Assembly (NCBI GenBank): GCA_964531335.1
Contig: CAZHEV010000015.1
Span: forward strand, 5,897-69,896
Direction of reading: 5' to 3'
Length of the DNA stretch: 64,000 nucleotides
Source of the DNA: CAZHEV01 sp964531335 [NCBI: uncultured bacterium]
GTDB lineage: Bacteria > Eisenbacteria > RBG-16-71-46 > CAZHEV01
Shown here: piece after piece, positions 27,452 to 36,096 of the stretch
Layout of the letters: each line of letters opens with the position of its first letter
Numbering within the stretch: position 1 is the first letter of the stretch
The notes under the pieces: model-generated
What the model was told of the DNA's origin: nothing
The model's database searches: none
What the model saw: only the letters and a program-made list of their open reading frames with translations
Program-made: the position numbers and the translations under genes

Positions 27452-29137
27452 ATGGCTGTAAAGGTAAAGAAAAAGAAAAAGACGACTTTTGGCATGAGGG
27501 GTGGCGGCGGCGCGCCTCACGGCGGGTCCGGCAAGAAGCCCTATGGCATCATGAAGATCGCCCCCTGCCATGCCCACTGTCCGGCCGGCAACAGAGTCCG
27601 TGATTTCGTGATGGCTCTCGGAAGGGCCGAGAAGCTCGGAAAGACCCAGGATCAGGCGCTGGAAGAGGCCTTCTACATCTATACGGACGTCAATCCCTTC
27701 CCCGCCACGATGGGCAGGATCTGCCCGCATCCGTGCGAGGGGGGTTGCAACCGGGCCGAGCTTGACAGCGGCGTCAACACCAATCAGATAGAGCGCGCGG
27801 TCGGCGACTTCGGTCTCGAGAAGAACCTTCCTTTGAAGAAAGTGGTCGACGAGGACCGCTCGGAGAAGGTTGCCGTGGTAGGCGCCGGTCCGGCCGGGAT
27901 GACCGCCGCGTACCACCTGGCGAGAAACGGCTACAAAGTGACCATCTACGAGGCGGCCGACAAGCCGGGCGGCATGCTCCTGTGGGGTATACCTCGATAC
28001 AGGCTGCCCGATGACGTCTTGCAAAAAGAGATCCAAAGGATTCTCGATCTCGGCGTTGAGCTGAAGCTCAACACCCGTATCGGGTCCGACATAGAACTGG
28101 AGAAGTTGCAGAGCGATTACGACGCCGTGTTTCTCGCCATTGGCGCCCACAGGGGCAAGAAGCTCAGGGTGGAAGGCGAGGACGCTGACAACGTGTTCTC
28201 GGGCGTCGAGTTCCTCAGCCGCGTCCATCACGGCGAGATGGTCGACGTAGGCGACAATGTAATAGTGGTGGGGGGCGGCGACACCGCCATCGACGCCGCG
28301 CGCATCTGTCGCAGGCTCGGTGCGGACACCACTATAGTATACCGGCGCACGATCAAGGAGATGCCCGCGATCGAGGACGAGATAACCGAGGCGCAGAACG
28401 AGGGCATCAAGCTCGAGTACCTGGTCGCTCCCATCGGTTTCAAGAAGGAGAACAACCATATCACCCACATGCAGTGCCGGAGGATGGAGCTGGGCGAGCC
28501 GGACGAGTCCGGGCGCCGGCGCCCCGTCCCCATCGAGGGCTCCGAGTTCGAGATCCCCGCGAGCACCGTTATCGCGGCGATCAGTCAGGAGCCGGACTTC
28601 AAGGGGTTCGAGAACCTGGTCGAGGGCCGTGACTGGTTCAAGATCGACGAGCACGGCGAGCTGAAAAAGGGCGACGGCAACTTCTTCGCGGGCGGCGACG
28701 CGGTCGACCTGGCGCTGGCCACGACGGCCATAGGCCACGGGCGGCTTGCGGCGCAGGCCATAGACTTCAAGATGAGGGGCCTGGAGATGCCGAAGCCGGA
28801 GGATATCCCGGTCATCGACTCCAAGAAGGTCAGGTTCGACTTCTTCGAGAAGCTAGAAAGGCACGAGCAGGAAACCTTGCCCGTCGAGGAGCGTCTCGCC
28901 GATATGTTGGCCGAGGTCAACAAGGGGCTTTCCCGCGAAGAGGCATTCGAGGAGGCCAAGCGCTGCATGAGCTGCGGTTACTGCTTCGGCTGCGAGCAGT
29001 GCTGGATAATGTGCCAGGAGCACGCTGTGATCAAGCCGAGCGAGAAGGGCCAGGCGTACACGTTCGATCTGAGCAAGTGCAACGGATGCGACAAGTGTGC
29101 AGAGGTGTGTCCGTGCGGGTACATCGAGATGCGATAA
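27452..29137 (+). CDS. NAD(P)H-dependent iron-sulfur flavoprotein, GltD/DsrL-like
   Basis: This 561-residue protein of the glutamate synthase small-subunit family has, after a lysine-rich start, a cysteine cluster region (APCHAHCPAGNRVRDFV, GRICPHPCEGGCNR). FAD fold VAVVGAGPAGMTAAYHLARN, the WGIPRYRLP segment and NAD(P) fold VIVVGGGDTAIDAARICRRL follow. The C-terminal ferredoxin domain has CMSCGYCFGCEQCWIMC and CNGCDKCAEVCPCG. This order matches DsrL, the NAD(P)H:acceptor oxidoreductase of Dsr pathways, and the neighbours fit. NfnB or another GltD-like electron-transfer subunit remains possible. A lone terminator follows, so this and the dsrD-like gene may form one unit. Confidence 0.75.
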   Translation: MAVKVKKKKKTTFGMRGGGGAPHGGSGKKPYGIMKIAPCHAHCPAGNRVRDFVMALGRAEKLGKTQDQALEEAFYIYTDVNPFPATMGRICPHPCEGGCNRAELDSGVNTNQIERAVGDFGLEKNLPLKKVVDEDRSEKVAVVGAGPAGMTAAYHLARNGYKVTIYEAADKPGGMLLWGIPRYRLPDDVLQKEIQRILDLGVELKLNTRIGSDIELEKLQSDYDAVFLAIGAHRGKKLRVEGEDADNVFSGVEFLSRVHHGEMVDVGDNVIVVGGGDTAIDAARICRRLGADTTIVYRRTIKEMPAIEDEITEAQNEGIKLEYLVAPIGFKKENNHITHMQCRRMELGEPDESGRRRPVPIEGSEFEIPASTVIAAISQEPDFKGFENLVEGRDWFKIDEHGELKKGDGNFFAGGDAVDLALATTAIGHGRLAAQAIDFKMRGLEMPKPEDIPVIDSKKVRFDFFEKLERHEQETLPVEERLADMLAEVNKGLSREEAFEEAKRCMSCGYCFGCEQCWIMCQEHAVIKPSEKGQAYTFDLSKCNGCDKCAEVCPCGYIEMR

Positions 29138-29159
29138 GGTTGAGATCCCAAGTGAAAAT

Positions 29160-29200
29160 AGACGGCCGGCGCGCTGTTGGAGCGCGGCGGCCGTCTTTAT
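29160..29200 (+). terminator. rho-independent terminator after the dsrL-like gene
   Basis: AGACGGCC (29160-29167) pairs with GGCCGTCT (29189-29196), extended inward by GCGC-rich pairing, and is followed by TTTATT. It separates the dsrL-like and dsrN-like genes. Confidence 0.85.
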
Positions 29201-29264
29201 TGGTAAAGGCTTAGAGCGGGACTTTACAGGACTTGCGCACTTAGATGGCGCGGAAAGGGCGAAT

Positions 29265-30773
29265 ATGTCTCCGGGCGGCGATGAGACTTCTATTGCAATA
29301 CCCAGGGTCCTTCTGGCCGGCCTTCGCGGAAGCGGCGGAAAGACACTGCTGTCCCTTGGAGTAACCGCGGCTCTTCGGGGCCGTGGACGCTCCATTGCTC
29401 CTTACAAGAAAGGCGCGGACTACATCGACTCCGCTTGGCTCTCCGCCGCGGCCGGGCGCGCCTGTCGCAACCTGGACCTGTATATGGTGGAGAAGGAGGA
29501 GGTTTTTCGCTCCTTCGTCCGCACCGCCCCCGCCGGAGACCTCGCCGTAATCGAAGGAAACCGCGGGCTCTACGACGGCATGAACGTGGAGGGCACCTAC
29601 AGTTCCGCTGAGGTGGCGAAGCTGCTCCGCTCGCCCGTGGTGCTTGTATGCGATTGCACGAAGACCACTCGTACGCTCGCCGCGCTCGTGCTGGGATGCA
29701 TGAAGTTCGATCCCGGGGTGGACATAAAGGGCGTGATCCTCAACAAGGTGGGCAGCCCGAGGCAGGAAAAGGTGATCCGCGAGGCCGTGAGGTCATACTG
29801 CGATCTGCCCGTGCTGGGCGCCGTTCCCAGGCTTTCCGTCGATCCGTTCTCCGAGAGGCACCTGGGGCTGGTCCCGCCTCAGGAGCACAAGGGCGTGCCC
29901 GAGGCGATCCGGGCCGCCGCCGAGGTTGCTGAAGAGCACGTCGACCTCGACGTGCTGGTCGAGATCGCTGAGGCCGCGCCGCCTCTGGAGGCCCCGGCGG
30001 ACGCCCTGGAGGGCGGGGCCTCGGCCTCCGGCGAGCCGGCCGGGAAGGACACGGCCGTCGGTGCCCGGACCGAAGAGTCCCCGGCCGCGAGTGGCAGGAG
30101 CGCCCGGACGGCATCGGGCGATCGCCCCAGGGTAGCCGTTTTCAGAGACGCGGCCTTTCAGTTCTACTATCCCGAAAACCTCGAGGCGCTCGAGCGCGAG
30201 GGCGCTGAGCTTGTCTTCTCGTCCCCCATGGGCGACAGGGGCCTGCCCAGGGCATGCGCCATCTACATAGGCGGTGGGTTTCCGGAAACACTGGCGAAGC
30301 AGCTTGTCGAGAACGAGCCTTTCAGGCGCGCGGTAGCGGCGGCCGTTGAGTCGGGGGTACCCGTCTACGCGGAGTGCGCCGGCGCGGTCTACCTGGGAGA
30401 GAGGCTCATAATGGACGGCGCCTCGTACCCGATGACCGGAGCCCTCCCCGTGGTCTTCGGCTTCGAAAGAAAGCCCAAAGGCCACGGCTACTCAACTTTG
30501 GAGGTCACAGGGTCCAATCCTTTCTACCGGACGGGATCGGAGATAAAGGGGCACGAGTTCCACTATTCGCACGTGCTCGACGTGGACGAGAAGAAGGTCT
30601 CCTTCGCGTTCAAAGTGCGCCGGGGGTTCGGGATCGACGGGGAACGGGACGGCATATGCCGGAAGAACGCGCTCGCCACCTACTGCCATATCCACGCGCT
30701 CGGCGTGAAGGGCTGGGCCAAAGCCCTGGTGCGAGCCGGCGTCGAGTGGGAGAAGAACAAGGACCGAGGCTGA
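29265..30773 (+). CDS. CobB/CbiA-family amidotransferase, probable DsrN (sirohaem amidase)
   Basis: This 502-residue glutamine-dependent a,c-diamide synthase has the N-terminal dethiobiotin-synthetase-like ATPase (VLLAGLRGSGGKTLLSLGVT, APYKKGADYIDSAW, VIEGNRGLYDGMNVEG). The C-terminal class I glutaminase domain has the nucleophile region VPVYAECAGAVYLGE and GHEFHYSHV. A low-complexity linker of about 55 residues (about 240-290) joins them. In dsr loci this family is DsrN, proposed to amidate the sirohaem of DsrAB; cobyrinate diamide synthase for cobalamin is the alternative. No cobalamin genes are nearby, which favours DsrN. The ATG at 29265 begins the conserved protein. Confidence 0.75.
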   Translation: MSPGGDETSIAIPRVLLAGLRGSGGKTLLSLGVTAALRGRGRSIAPYKKGADYIDSAWLSAAAGRACRNLDLYMVEKEEVFRSFVRTAPAGDLAVIEGNRGLYDGMNVEGTYSSAEVAKLLRSPVVLVCDCTKTTRTLAALVLGCMKFDPGVDIKGVILNKVGSPRQEKVIREAVRSYCDLPVLGAVPRLSVDPFSERHLGLVPPQEHKGVPEAIRAAAEVAEEHVDLDVLVEIAEAAPPLEAPADALEGGASASGEPAGKDTAVGARTEESPAASGRSARTASGDRPRVAVFRDAAFQFYYPENLEALEREGAELVFSSPMGDRGLPRACAIYIGGGFPETLAKQLVENEPFRRAVAAAVESGVPVYAECAGAVYLGERLIMDGASYPMTGALPVVFGFERKPKGHGYSTLEVTGSNPFYRTGSEIKGHEFHYSHVLDVDEKKVSFAFKVRRGFGIDGERDGICRKNALATYCHIHALGVKGWAKALVRAGVEWEKNKDRG

Positions 30774-30902
30774 CGGGGCCGGGGCTGAAGGCCCGGTGAG
30801 CCCGCGGCGAAGCGACCATCATGCGGCCGAGGCGAAAACGACTCTTCGGGCTCAGTGGTCCGTACTCGGCTACCGACGCCCGGCACTCGCGCTGACAAAC
30901 GA

Positions 30903-30936
30903 AAGCCCCGCCGCGGCCGGTCCGCGGCGGGGCCTT
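30903..30936 (-). terminator. bidirectional terminator between dsrN-like gene and dsrC
   Basis: GCCCCGCCGCGG (30905-30916) pairs perfectly with CCGCGGCGGGGC (30922-30933) around CCGGT. In the dsrC direction the stem is followed by TTTCGTTTG, a fair T-rich tail. It serves the two convergent genes. Confidence 0.75.
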
Positions 30937-30998
30937 GACTTACAGGCCGGCGGGCCACGCGCGCCCGCCGGCTACGAGGCGAATCTCGACGTTGAATC

Positions 30999-31316
30999 TT
31001 ATACGCAGCCGGTGGGCTTGGGAAGCCCGGCGACCTTGCAGGCGCCCTTTGCCGGTCCGCTCGGGAACAGCTCGTAGATCCTCTTCAAAGGAAAGCCGGT
31101 CTGCTTGCAGAGCTTGCGAATCATCGGCGCCATGTTGAACTCGAGATAGTAATCTCGGAGGTAGTTGACAACCTTCCAGTGCTCGTCGGTCATCTCGGAC
31201 ACGCCTTCGGTCTCGGCAAGCGCCTTGGCGACCTCGTCATCCCACTTCTCCGGATCCTGAATGAACCCGTCCTCATCGATTTCCAGTGCCTTTCCACCTA
31301 GTTCAACTGTTGCCAT
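30999..31316 (-). CDS. dsrC: DsrC sulfur-carrier protein
   Basis: DsrC accepts sulfur from sulfite reductase as a trisulfide that is passed to the membrane complex. The 105-residue protein matches the TusE/DsrC fold: DEDGFIQDPEKWDDEVAKAL, LTDEHW-like MTDEHWKVVNYLRDYY, and IRKLCKQTGFPLKRIYELFP. The flexible arm GACKVAGLPKPTGCV carries both functional cysteines, eleven positions apart, with CysA penultimate. That makes it a true DsrC rather than TusE. It stands alone on the minus strand, diverging from rex, with its own promoter and a strong terminator. Confidence 0.95.
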   Translation of the reverse strand: MATVELGGKALEIDEDGFIQDPEKWDDEVAKALAETEGVSEMTDEHWKVVNYLRDYYLEFNMAPMIRKLCKQTGFPLKRIYELFPSGPAKGACKVAGLPKPTGCV

Positions 31317-31485
31317 AGCAGTAACTCCTTATTCCTGCGCGATCTTACGCACCCTAGACTCGGCGTACCCAGCGGCCACCCCTCAGCTCCGCGATTAGGC
31401 CCGCCCATCTTTGGCCGCGGCAACGCTTTACAGGGCCCCCATGAGCCCTGGCGCGCAATGCCGACAGTCATCACAAATCGTCCAT

Positions 31486-31513
31486 ATTTTAACAGAAACC
31501 AAGATGCTGTCAA
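31486..31513 (-). promoter_or_regulatory. dsrC promoter
   Basis: On the minus strand TTGACA (31508-31513) and TAAAAT (31486-31491) are 16 bases apart, giving a leader of about 160 bases before dsrC. Confidence 0.7.
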
Positions 31514-31670
31514 CACCTCAACGAGGCCCGGGGGCGGCTGGGCGGTCTGTTCGAGCTAAGTGGCGTATTGATAACGCCTTGCTCCGAGCCGGCTCGGGAA
31601 CGGAAATTCAGGCCCGCTGGAGGCCCCGCCCCCAGCCAAGGCGCCGGGAAAAAAGGGGTTAGAATTTTAG

Positions 31671-31686
31671 CGTTAAGTACTTGACG
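31671..31686. promoter_or_regulatory. inverted repeat at the rex promoter, candidate Rex operator
   Basis: CGTTAAGTACTTGACG is self-complementary at 14 of 16 positions (CGTyAAGTACTTrACG). It contains TTAA-type half sites spaced like known Rex operators and overlaps the -35 of the rex promoter. The match to published Rex motifs is loose, so the assignment rests on position. Confidence 0.45.
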
Positions 31687-31710
31687 ACTTCGCAACGCCC
31701 GGGCTATTAT
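31681..31710 (+). promoter_or_regulatory. rex promoter
   Basis: TTGACG (31681-31686) and TATTAT (31705-31710) are spaced by 18 bases and start transcription about 35 bases before rex. The 434-base divergent gap 31317-31750 otherwise contains only the dsrC promoter and leader. Confidence 0.65.
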
Positions 31711-31750
31711 GTTCTTGCGTCCCGAAACTCCACAAAAGTGAGCGTGGGTT

Positions 31751-32443
31751 ATGGGCGGTGAGGCTTCAGTCCCCATTCCCGTCATTCGCCGTTTGTCTCA
31801 TTATCTGCAATACGTTCGGATGCAGATGGAAGAAGGACGGGAGTGGGTTTCATCACTTGAACTGGCGGATGCGCTTGAAGTAACCAGTTCAACGGTGCGA
31901 CAAGACCTTTCATGGCTCGACATCAGCGGGACGGCCAAACGAGGTTATAGGACCGACGATTTAGAGACTGCAATTGTCACCCTCGTCGGCAGGGAAAAAG
32001 GCAGCAACATAGTAATAGTAGGCGCCGGCAATCTTGGCCGGGCGCTGTCGTTGCACGCGGAGCTGCCCCGTCAAGGTTTCGAAGTATGCGGGTTGTTCGA
32101 TTCCAGCCCCGACGTCGTTGGAACCAAGATCGGCAGGCTCACAGTGCAGCCGATGTCCAGACTGCCCCGGTTCGTGCGTCAGAAGAACATTGAGATCGGG
32201 GTGATCGCGGTGCCTGCGAGATCGGCCCAGGAAGTCGCCGATCTACTTGTGGAAGCAGGAGTGTACGGCCTGTTGAACATGTCGTGCACTCATGTGCGAG
32301 CGCCGGAAGGTGTGTCGATAGTAGAAGCGCGTATGTTTTCGAGTCTGAGTCTTCTCTCGTACGCGGTAAAGGCGCGGAGGGGAAGCGGTCAGGGGAGAAA
32401 GGAGGCGGACCATGCCGAGCTACGTGATTCCGGACAAGTGTGA
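31751..32443 (+). CDS. rex: redox-sensing transcriptional repressor Rex
   Basis: Rex senses the NADH/NAD+ ratio and leaves DNA when NADH rises. The 230-residue protein has the N-terminal winged helix (PIPVIRRLSHYLQYV, then SSLELADALEVTSSTVRQDL) and the Rossmann fold NIVIVGAGNLGRALSLHAEL with the AGNLG NADH loop. GVIAVPARSAQEVADLLVEA and the C-terminal swapped helix region complete the fold. Its last 32 bases overlap the aprB start, placing it in the same transcript as the sulfate reduction genes, so Rex may regulate these genes and itself. The C-terminal tail (RRGSGQGRKEADHAELRDSG) is divergent. Confidence 0.92.
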   Translation: MGGEASVPIPVIRRLSHYLQYVRMQMEEGREWVSSLELADALEVTSSTVRQDLSWLDISGTAKRGYRTDDLETAIVTLVGREKGSNIVIVGAGNLGRALSLHAELPRQGFEVCGLFDSSPDVVGTKIGRLTVQPMSRLPRFVRQKNIEIGVIAVPARSAQEVADLLVEAGVYGLLNMSCTHVRAPEGVSIVEARMFSSLSLLSYAVKARRGSGQGRKEADHAELRDSGQV

Positions 32444-32849
32444 CGGATGCAAGGCTCTAGACAAGACGGCCTGCCAGCACATTTGTCCCAACGACCTCAT
32501 GGTGCTCAACAAGGACACCATGAAGGCGTACAACAGGGAGCCCGAAATGTGCTGGGAGTGCTACAACTGCGTGAAGATCTGTCCGACCCAGGCCATCGAG
32601 GTCAGGGGCTACGCAGACTTCGTGCCGCTGGGAGCCAGCGTCACTCCGATGCGGAGCACGGACTCCATTATGTGGACGGTGAAGTTCAGAAACGGGACCC
32701 TGAAGCGGTTCAAGTTCCCGATCAGGAGCACGCCCGAGGGATCGGCAGTGCCTGACGGGGGCTGGAAGAGTCCTGATGACTTGAAGAGCCCGCTGTTGTT
32801 CACCGAACCCGAGTCGAGCGGTCTTTCCGAACTTACGAAGCTGAAGTAG
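32412..32849 (+). CDS. aprB: adenylylsulfate reductase subunit beta
   Basis: AprB carries two [4Fe-4S] clusters that feed electrons to the FAD of AprA. The 145-residue protein starts PSYVIPDKCDGCKAL and continues with cluster motifs CDGCKALDKTACQHICPND and CWECYNCVKICPTQAIEV. The characteristic C-terminal tail that wraps around AprA follows (GASVTPMRSTDSIMWTVKFR). AAGGAGG lies 8 bases upstream of its ATG, inside rex. aprA follows after a 60-base gap. Confidence 0.96.
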   Translation: MPSYVIPDKCDGCKALDKTACQHICPNDLMVLNKDTMKAYNREPEMCWECYNCVKICPTQAIEVRGYADFVPLGASVTPMRSTDSIMWTVKFRNGTLKRFKFPIRSTPEGSAVPDGGWKSPDDLKSPLLFTEPESSGLSELTKLK

Positions 32850-32909
32850 TGGGGAAACCGGCGCGGGCTCGCCACGCCCGCGACGATGTGGAAAATGGGA
32901 GGCAGAACA

Positions 32910-34799
32910 ATGGCTGAGTTCGAAACCGTCGAAGTCCAAACCGACCTGCTGATACTGGGGGGCGGTATGGCGGCCTGTGGAGCGGCGGTAGAAGCCGCCT
33001 ACTGGGCCAAGCAGAACAACCTCAAGGTTACGCTGGTCGACAAGGCGGCGATGGACCGCAGCGGTGCTGTGGCCATGGGCCTTTCCGCCATCAACCAGTA
33101 CGTGGGCCTCAAGGATGGAGAGAACACCCTCGAGGACTACGTCCGTTACGTAAAGAACGACCTGATGGGAATCACCCGTCACGACCTGGTGGCCAGCATA
33201 GGCCGTCACGTCGATTCATCGGTCCACCTGTTCGAGAAGTGGGGCCTTCCGATCTGGACGGACGCCGACGGCAAGTACGTCCACGAAGGCCGCTGGCAGC
33301 TCATGATCAACGGCGAGTCCTACAAGGTCATCGTCGCAGAGGCCGCGAAGAACGCCCTGGGGACCGACAACATCCACGAGCGCGTCTTCATCGTCGCTCC
33401 GTTGATGGACGGTGATCGCGTGGCCGGGGCCGTCGGCTTCAGCACTCGCGAGAACAAGTTCTACGTGTACAAGGCCAAGGCCGTTCTGACGGCGCTTGGC
33501 GGCGCAGTCCACGTCTTCAAGCCGCGCTCTTCGGGCGAGGGCCTGGGCCGTGCCTGGTATCCGCCGTGGAACTCCGGCTCGAGCGCCTACTTCGCGCTCC
33601 AGGCCGGCGCCGAGATGACCTGCCAGGAAGTGCGGTTCATCCCCGTGCGGTTCAAGGACGCCTACGGTCCCGTCGGCGCCTGGTTCCTGCTCTTCAAGTC
33701 GCAGGCGACCAACGGGCTGGGCGAGAACTATATGCAGACCCGCAGGCCCGAGCTGGAGAACTGGGCGCCTTACGGCAAGGTCAAGCCCGTCCCGGCCAAC
33801 CTGCGTAACTACCTGATGATGCTGGACGTCATGGAAGGCAAGGGCCCGATCTTCATGCGGACCGAGGAGGCCATCCGGAAGCTGTCCGAGGAGGTCGAGG
33901 ATCCCAAGGAGCGCAAGAAGAAGCTGAAGGAGCTCGAGGCCGAGGCCTGGGAGGACTTCCTGGACATGACGATCTCGCAGGCGATTCTCTGGGCCGCCAG
34001 CAACGTGGCTCCCGAGGAGAAGTCCTCAGAGATCGCGGCCGCCGAGCCTTACTTCATCGGCTCGCACTCCGGCGCCTCCGGCGCGTGGGTCAGCGGTCCC
34101 GAGGACCTGCAGACCGACGAGACCAAGGGCGAGTACTTCTGGGGCTACGAGAACATGGCCACTACCAAGGGCCTGTTCTGTGCCGGCGACGCTTCCGGCG
34201 CCTCCAGTCACAAGTTCTCCTCCGGCTCGCACGCCGAGGGTCGTATCGCGGCCAAGGCCGCCATCAGGTTCATAGTGGACAACAACACGCAGCCCAACGT
34301 CGACCAGGCTCAGGTCGACGAGTGGCGAAACAGAATCCTGGCTCCGCTGGATCTGTTCCAGGCCCACAAGGCCGGCACCAGCGACCCGGACATCAGCCCG
34401 GAGTACATCAAGCCCAAGATGTTCATGTTCAGGCTCCAGAAGATCATGGACGAGTACGCCGGCGGAGTTTCCGCGCAGTTCTCGACGAGCAAGCACCAGC
34501 TCGAGAAGGGTCTCGATCTCCTGGCCATGCTCAAGGAGGACGCCGAGAAGCTGGCGGCCGAGGACTTGCACGAGCTGATGAGAGCCTGGGAGAACGTCCA
34601 CAGGATGTGGCAGGCCGAGGCCCACGTGCGTACCATGCTCTTCCGCGAGGAGACGCGCTGGCCGGGCTACTACTTCCGTTCGGATACTCCGAAGATGGAC
34701 GAGGCCAACTGGAAGGCTTTCGCCAACTGCAAGTACGACCCGAAGGGCGATGGCTGGGAGATGATAAAGCGCCCCGTCCTCGAGATCGTAAAGGACTAG
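32910..34799 (+). CDS. aprA: adenylylsulfate reductase subunit alpha
   Basis: AprA reduces adenosine 5-phosphosulfate to sulfite and AMP, or runs in reverse, in the cytoplasm. The 629-residue flavoprotein of the succinate dehydrogenase/fumarate reductase superfamily has the FAD-binding LLILGGGMAACGAAVEAAYW, DKAAMDRSGAVAMGLSAINQ, RGRW-like HEGRWQLMINGESYK and the FAD-contacting GLFCAGDASGASSHKFSSGS. ATG 32910 follows GGGAGGCAGAAC, while the in-frame ATG at 32886 lacks a site. Together with Sat and Qmo it forms the sulfate activation and reduction module. Confidence 0.97.
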   Translation: MAEFETVEVQTDLLILGGGMAACGAAVEAAYWAKQNNLKVTLVDKAAMDRSGAVAMGLSAINQYVGLKDGENTLEDYVRYVKNDLMGITRHDLVASIGRHVDSSVHLFEKWGLPIWTDADGKYVHEGRWQLMINGESYKVIVAEAAKNALGTDNIHERVFIVAPLMDGDRVAGAVGFSTRENKFYVYKAKAVLTALGGAVHVFKPRSSGEGLGRAWYPPWNSGSSAYFALQAGAEMTCQEVRFIPVRFKDAYGPVGAWFLLFKSQATNGLGENYMQTRRPELENWAPYGKVKPVPANLRNYLMMLDVMEGKGPIFMRTEEAIRKLSEEVEDPKERKKKLKELEAEAWEDFLDMTISQAILWAASNVAPEEKSSEIAAAEPYFIGSHSGASGAWVSGPEDLQTDETKGEYFWGYENMATTKGLFCAGDASGASSHKFSSGSHAEGRIAAKAAIRFIVDNNTQPNVDQAQVDEWRNRILAPLDLFQAHKAGTSDPDISPEYIKPKMFMFRLQKIMDEYAGGVSAQFSTSKHQLEKGLDLLAMLKEDAEKLAAEDLHELMRAWENVHRMWQAEAHVRTMLFREETRWPGYYFRSDTPKMDEANWKAFANCKYDPKGDGWEMIKRPVLEIVKD

Positions 34800-34816
34800 G
34801 CGAACCCGGTCCGACG

Positions 34817-34838
34817 CCGTCCTCGTTCGTGAGGACGG
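34817..34838 (+). terminator. hairpin after aprA
   Basis: CCGTCCTC and GAGGACGG pair perfectly around GTTCGT, 17 bases after aprA, without a T tract. A second stem (GGCCCGC/GCGGGCC) lies at about 34861-34893. These probably protect or attenuate the aprBA message rather than end it fully. Confidence 0.5.
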
Positions 34839-34973
34839 TAGCTGAGTAGTTCACCGTGACGGCCCGCGCGGCACCCAGTGTCGTGCGGGCCTCACGAGCA
34901 CTTTGACCCCAGCGCGGCGCCACCAGGGCGCTCGGCGCGAAGGTCCCCCGCGACCGCGCGCCAAGGGGACGAG

Positions 34974-35249
34974 ATGGGCGAAAAGGAAGTCGTTTGCCCG
35001 CACTGCGGCGGCAAGATGGATATGTGGAGCCCGCCACAGGAGGCGAAGTGGGGCTCGGAGGTAGACTACGTCTGCTTCAACGACGAATGCCCATACTATG
35101 TGAGGGGATGGGAGTGGATGATGCAGAAGTACAACGTGCGCGCCTCCTACCGGCACCGTTATAGTCCACAAACCGGCAAGTCCGGTCCTCTTCCCGTCTG
35201 GTCACCCACAGCCCACAAGAGCGCCGTCATAACCTCACGAGAGGGGTAG
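34974..35249 (+). CDS. small zinc-ribbon protein
   Basis: This 91-residue protein has one zinc ribbon formed by [16 protein letters not shown] and [20 protein letters not shown] (C-x2-C ... C-x4-C). An aromatic-rich stretch follows ([20 protein letters not shown]). Zinc ribbons of this kind are known beside aprBA-qmo genes in sulfate reducers, but the function is unknown to me. The ATG is preceded by AAGGGGACGAG. It lies between aprA and a YkgJ-family gene, 7 bases ahead of the latter. Confidence 0.75.
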   Translation: MGEKEVVCPHCGGKMDMWSPPQEAKWGSEVDYVCFNDECPYYVRGWEWMMQKYNVRASYRHRYSPQTGKSGPLPVWSPTAHKSAVITSREG

Positions 35250-35256
35250 CTCTTCT

Positions 35257-36096
35257 ATGACAGATCTATCTCAGATGGACAGAATGAAGGAGTCCATCCT
35301 CAAGGACATCCCCCGCCTCGGAGAGGATGACAAGTTTCGCTTCGCGTGCCTGAAGTCCCTTCCCTGCTTCAACGAGTGCTGCCGTGACGTCAACATAGTC
35401 CTGACGCCCTATGACGTCATCAGGATGAAGCACGCCCTCGGGATATCCTCCCAGAAGTTCCTGGAGAAGTACTGCCTTGTCGCAAGCAGCCAGTCTCAGC
35501 GACTGCCCATTGTCTTGTTGCGCCTTCAGGAGGATGACAGGAAGACGTGCCAGTTTGTAACTGAGAGTGGTTGTTCGATTTACGAGGACAGGCCCTGGGC
35601 CTGCCGCTGCTTCCCCATAGGGGTGGCCTCACCCGCCGAAGGCGAGGGCCAGCCCGAGAGGTTCTACTTCCTAATGAAGGAGGACGTCTGCAAGGGGCTG
35701 GACGAGGGCAAGGAGTGGACGGTCCGCGAGTGGCTGGCCGACCAGGGCGTCAATGAGTACGACGAGTTCGGAGAGCTTTTCAAGGAGATCAACCTGCACG
35801 AGCATTTCCGCCAGGGGGGCAAGCTCGAGCCTCAGAAGTTCGAGATGCTCCACATGGTTTGCTATAACACAGATAAGTTCAGGCGGTTCGTAATGGAGAG
35901 CAACTTCCTCAAGCGGTTCGTCGTCGACGATGAGACCCTGGAGAAGATCCGCACCGACGACTACGAGCTGCTTCGCTTCGGTTTCAAATGGCTCAAGTTC
36001 TGCCTCTTCGGTGAAGCCACAATGGACATACGCGATCCCGAAGGCGAGAGGAGCAGGCTTGGGGGCGCCACAACTGGGAGGAGACCAACGCAATGA
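35257..36096 (+). CDS. YkgJ-family cysteine cluster protein
   Basis: The 279-residue protein has the YkgJ (UPF0153) cysteine pattern: LPCFNECCRDVNIVLTPYDV, then KTCQFVTESGCSIYEDRPWA, ending in the ACRCFP motif. The cysteines probably bind a zinc ion or an iron-sulfur cluster. The C-terminal half is helical and not diagnostic. No enzymatic activity is established for the family. Its stop overlaps qmoA as ATGA, so it is part of the apr-qmo operon and may help assemble or insert cofactors; that is inference. Confidence 0.8.
   Translation: MTDLSQMDRMKESILKDIPRLGEDDKFRFACLKSLPCFNECCRDVNIVLTPYDVIRMKHALGISSQKFLEKYCLVASSQSQRLPIVLLRLQEDDRKTCQFVTESGCSIYEDRPWACRCFPIGVASPAEGEGQPERFYFLMKEDVCKGLDEGKEWTVREWLADQGVNEYDEFGELFKEINLHEHFRQGGKLEPQKFEMLHMVCYNTDKFRRFVMESNFLKRFVVDDETLEKIRTDDYELLRFGFKWLKFCLFGEATMDIRDPEGERSRLGGATTGRRPTQ

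Noticed and set aside
29097-29264. N-terminal extension of the dsrN-like gene
   Set aside because: The upstream codons run through the dsrL-like terminator and end; the conserved domain begins at ATG 29265.
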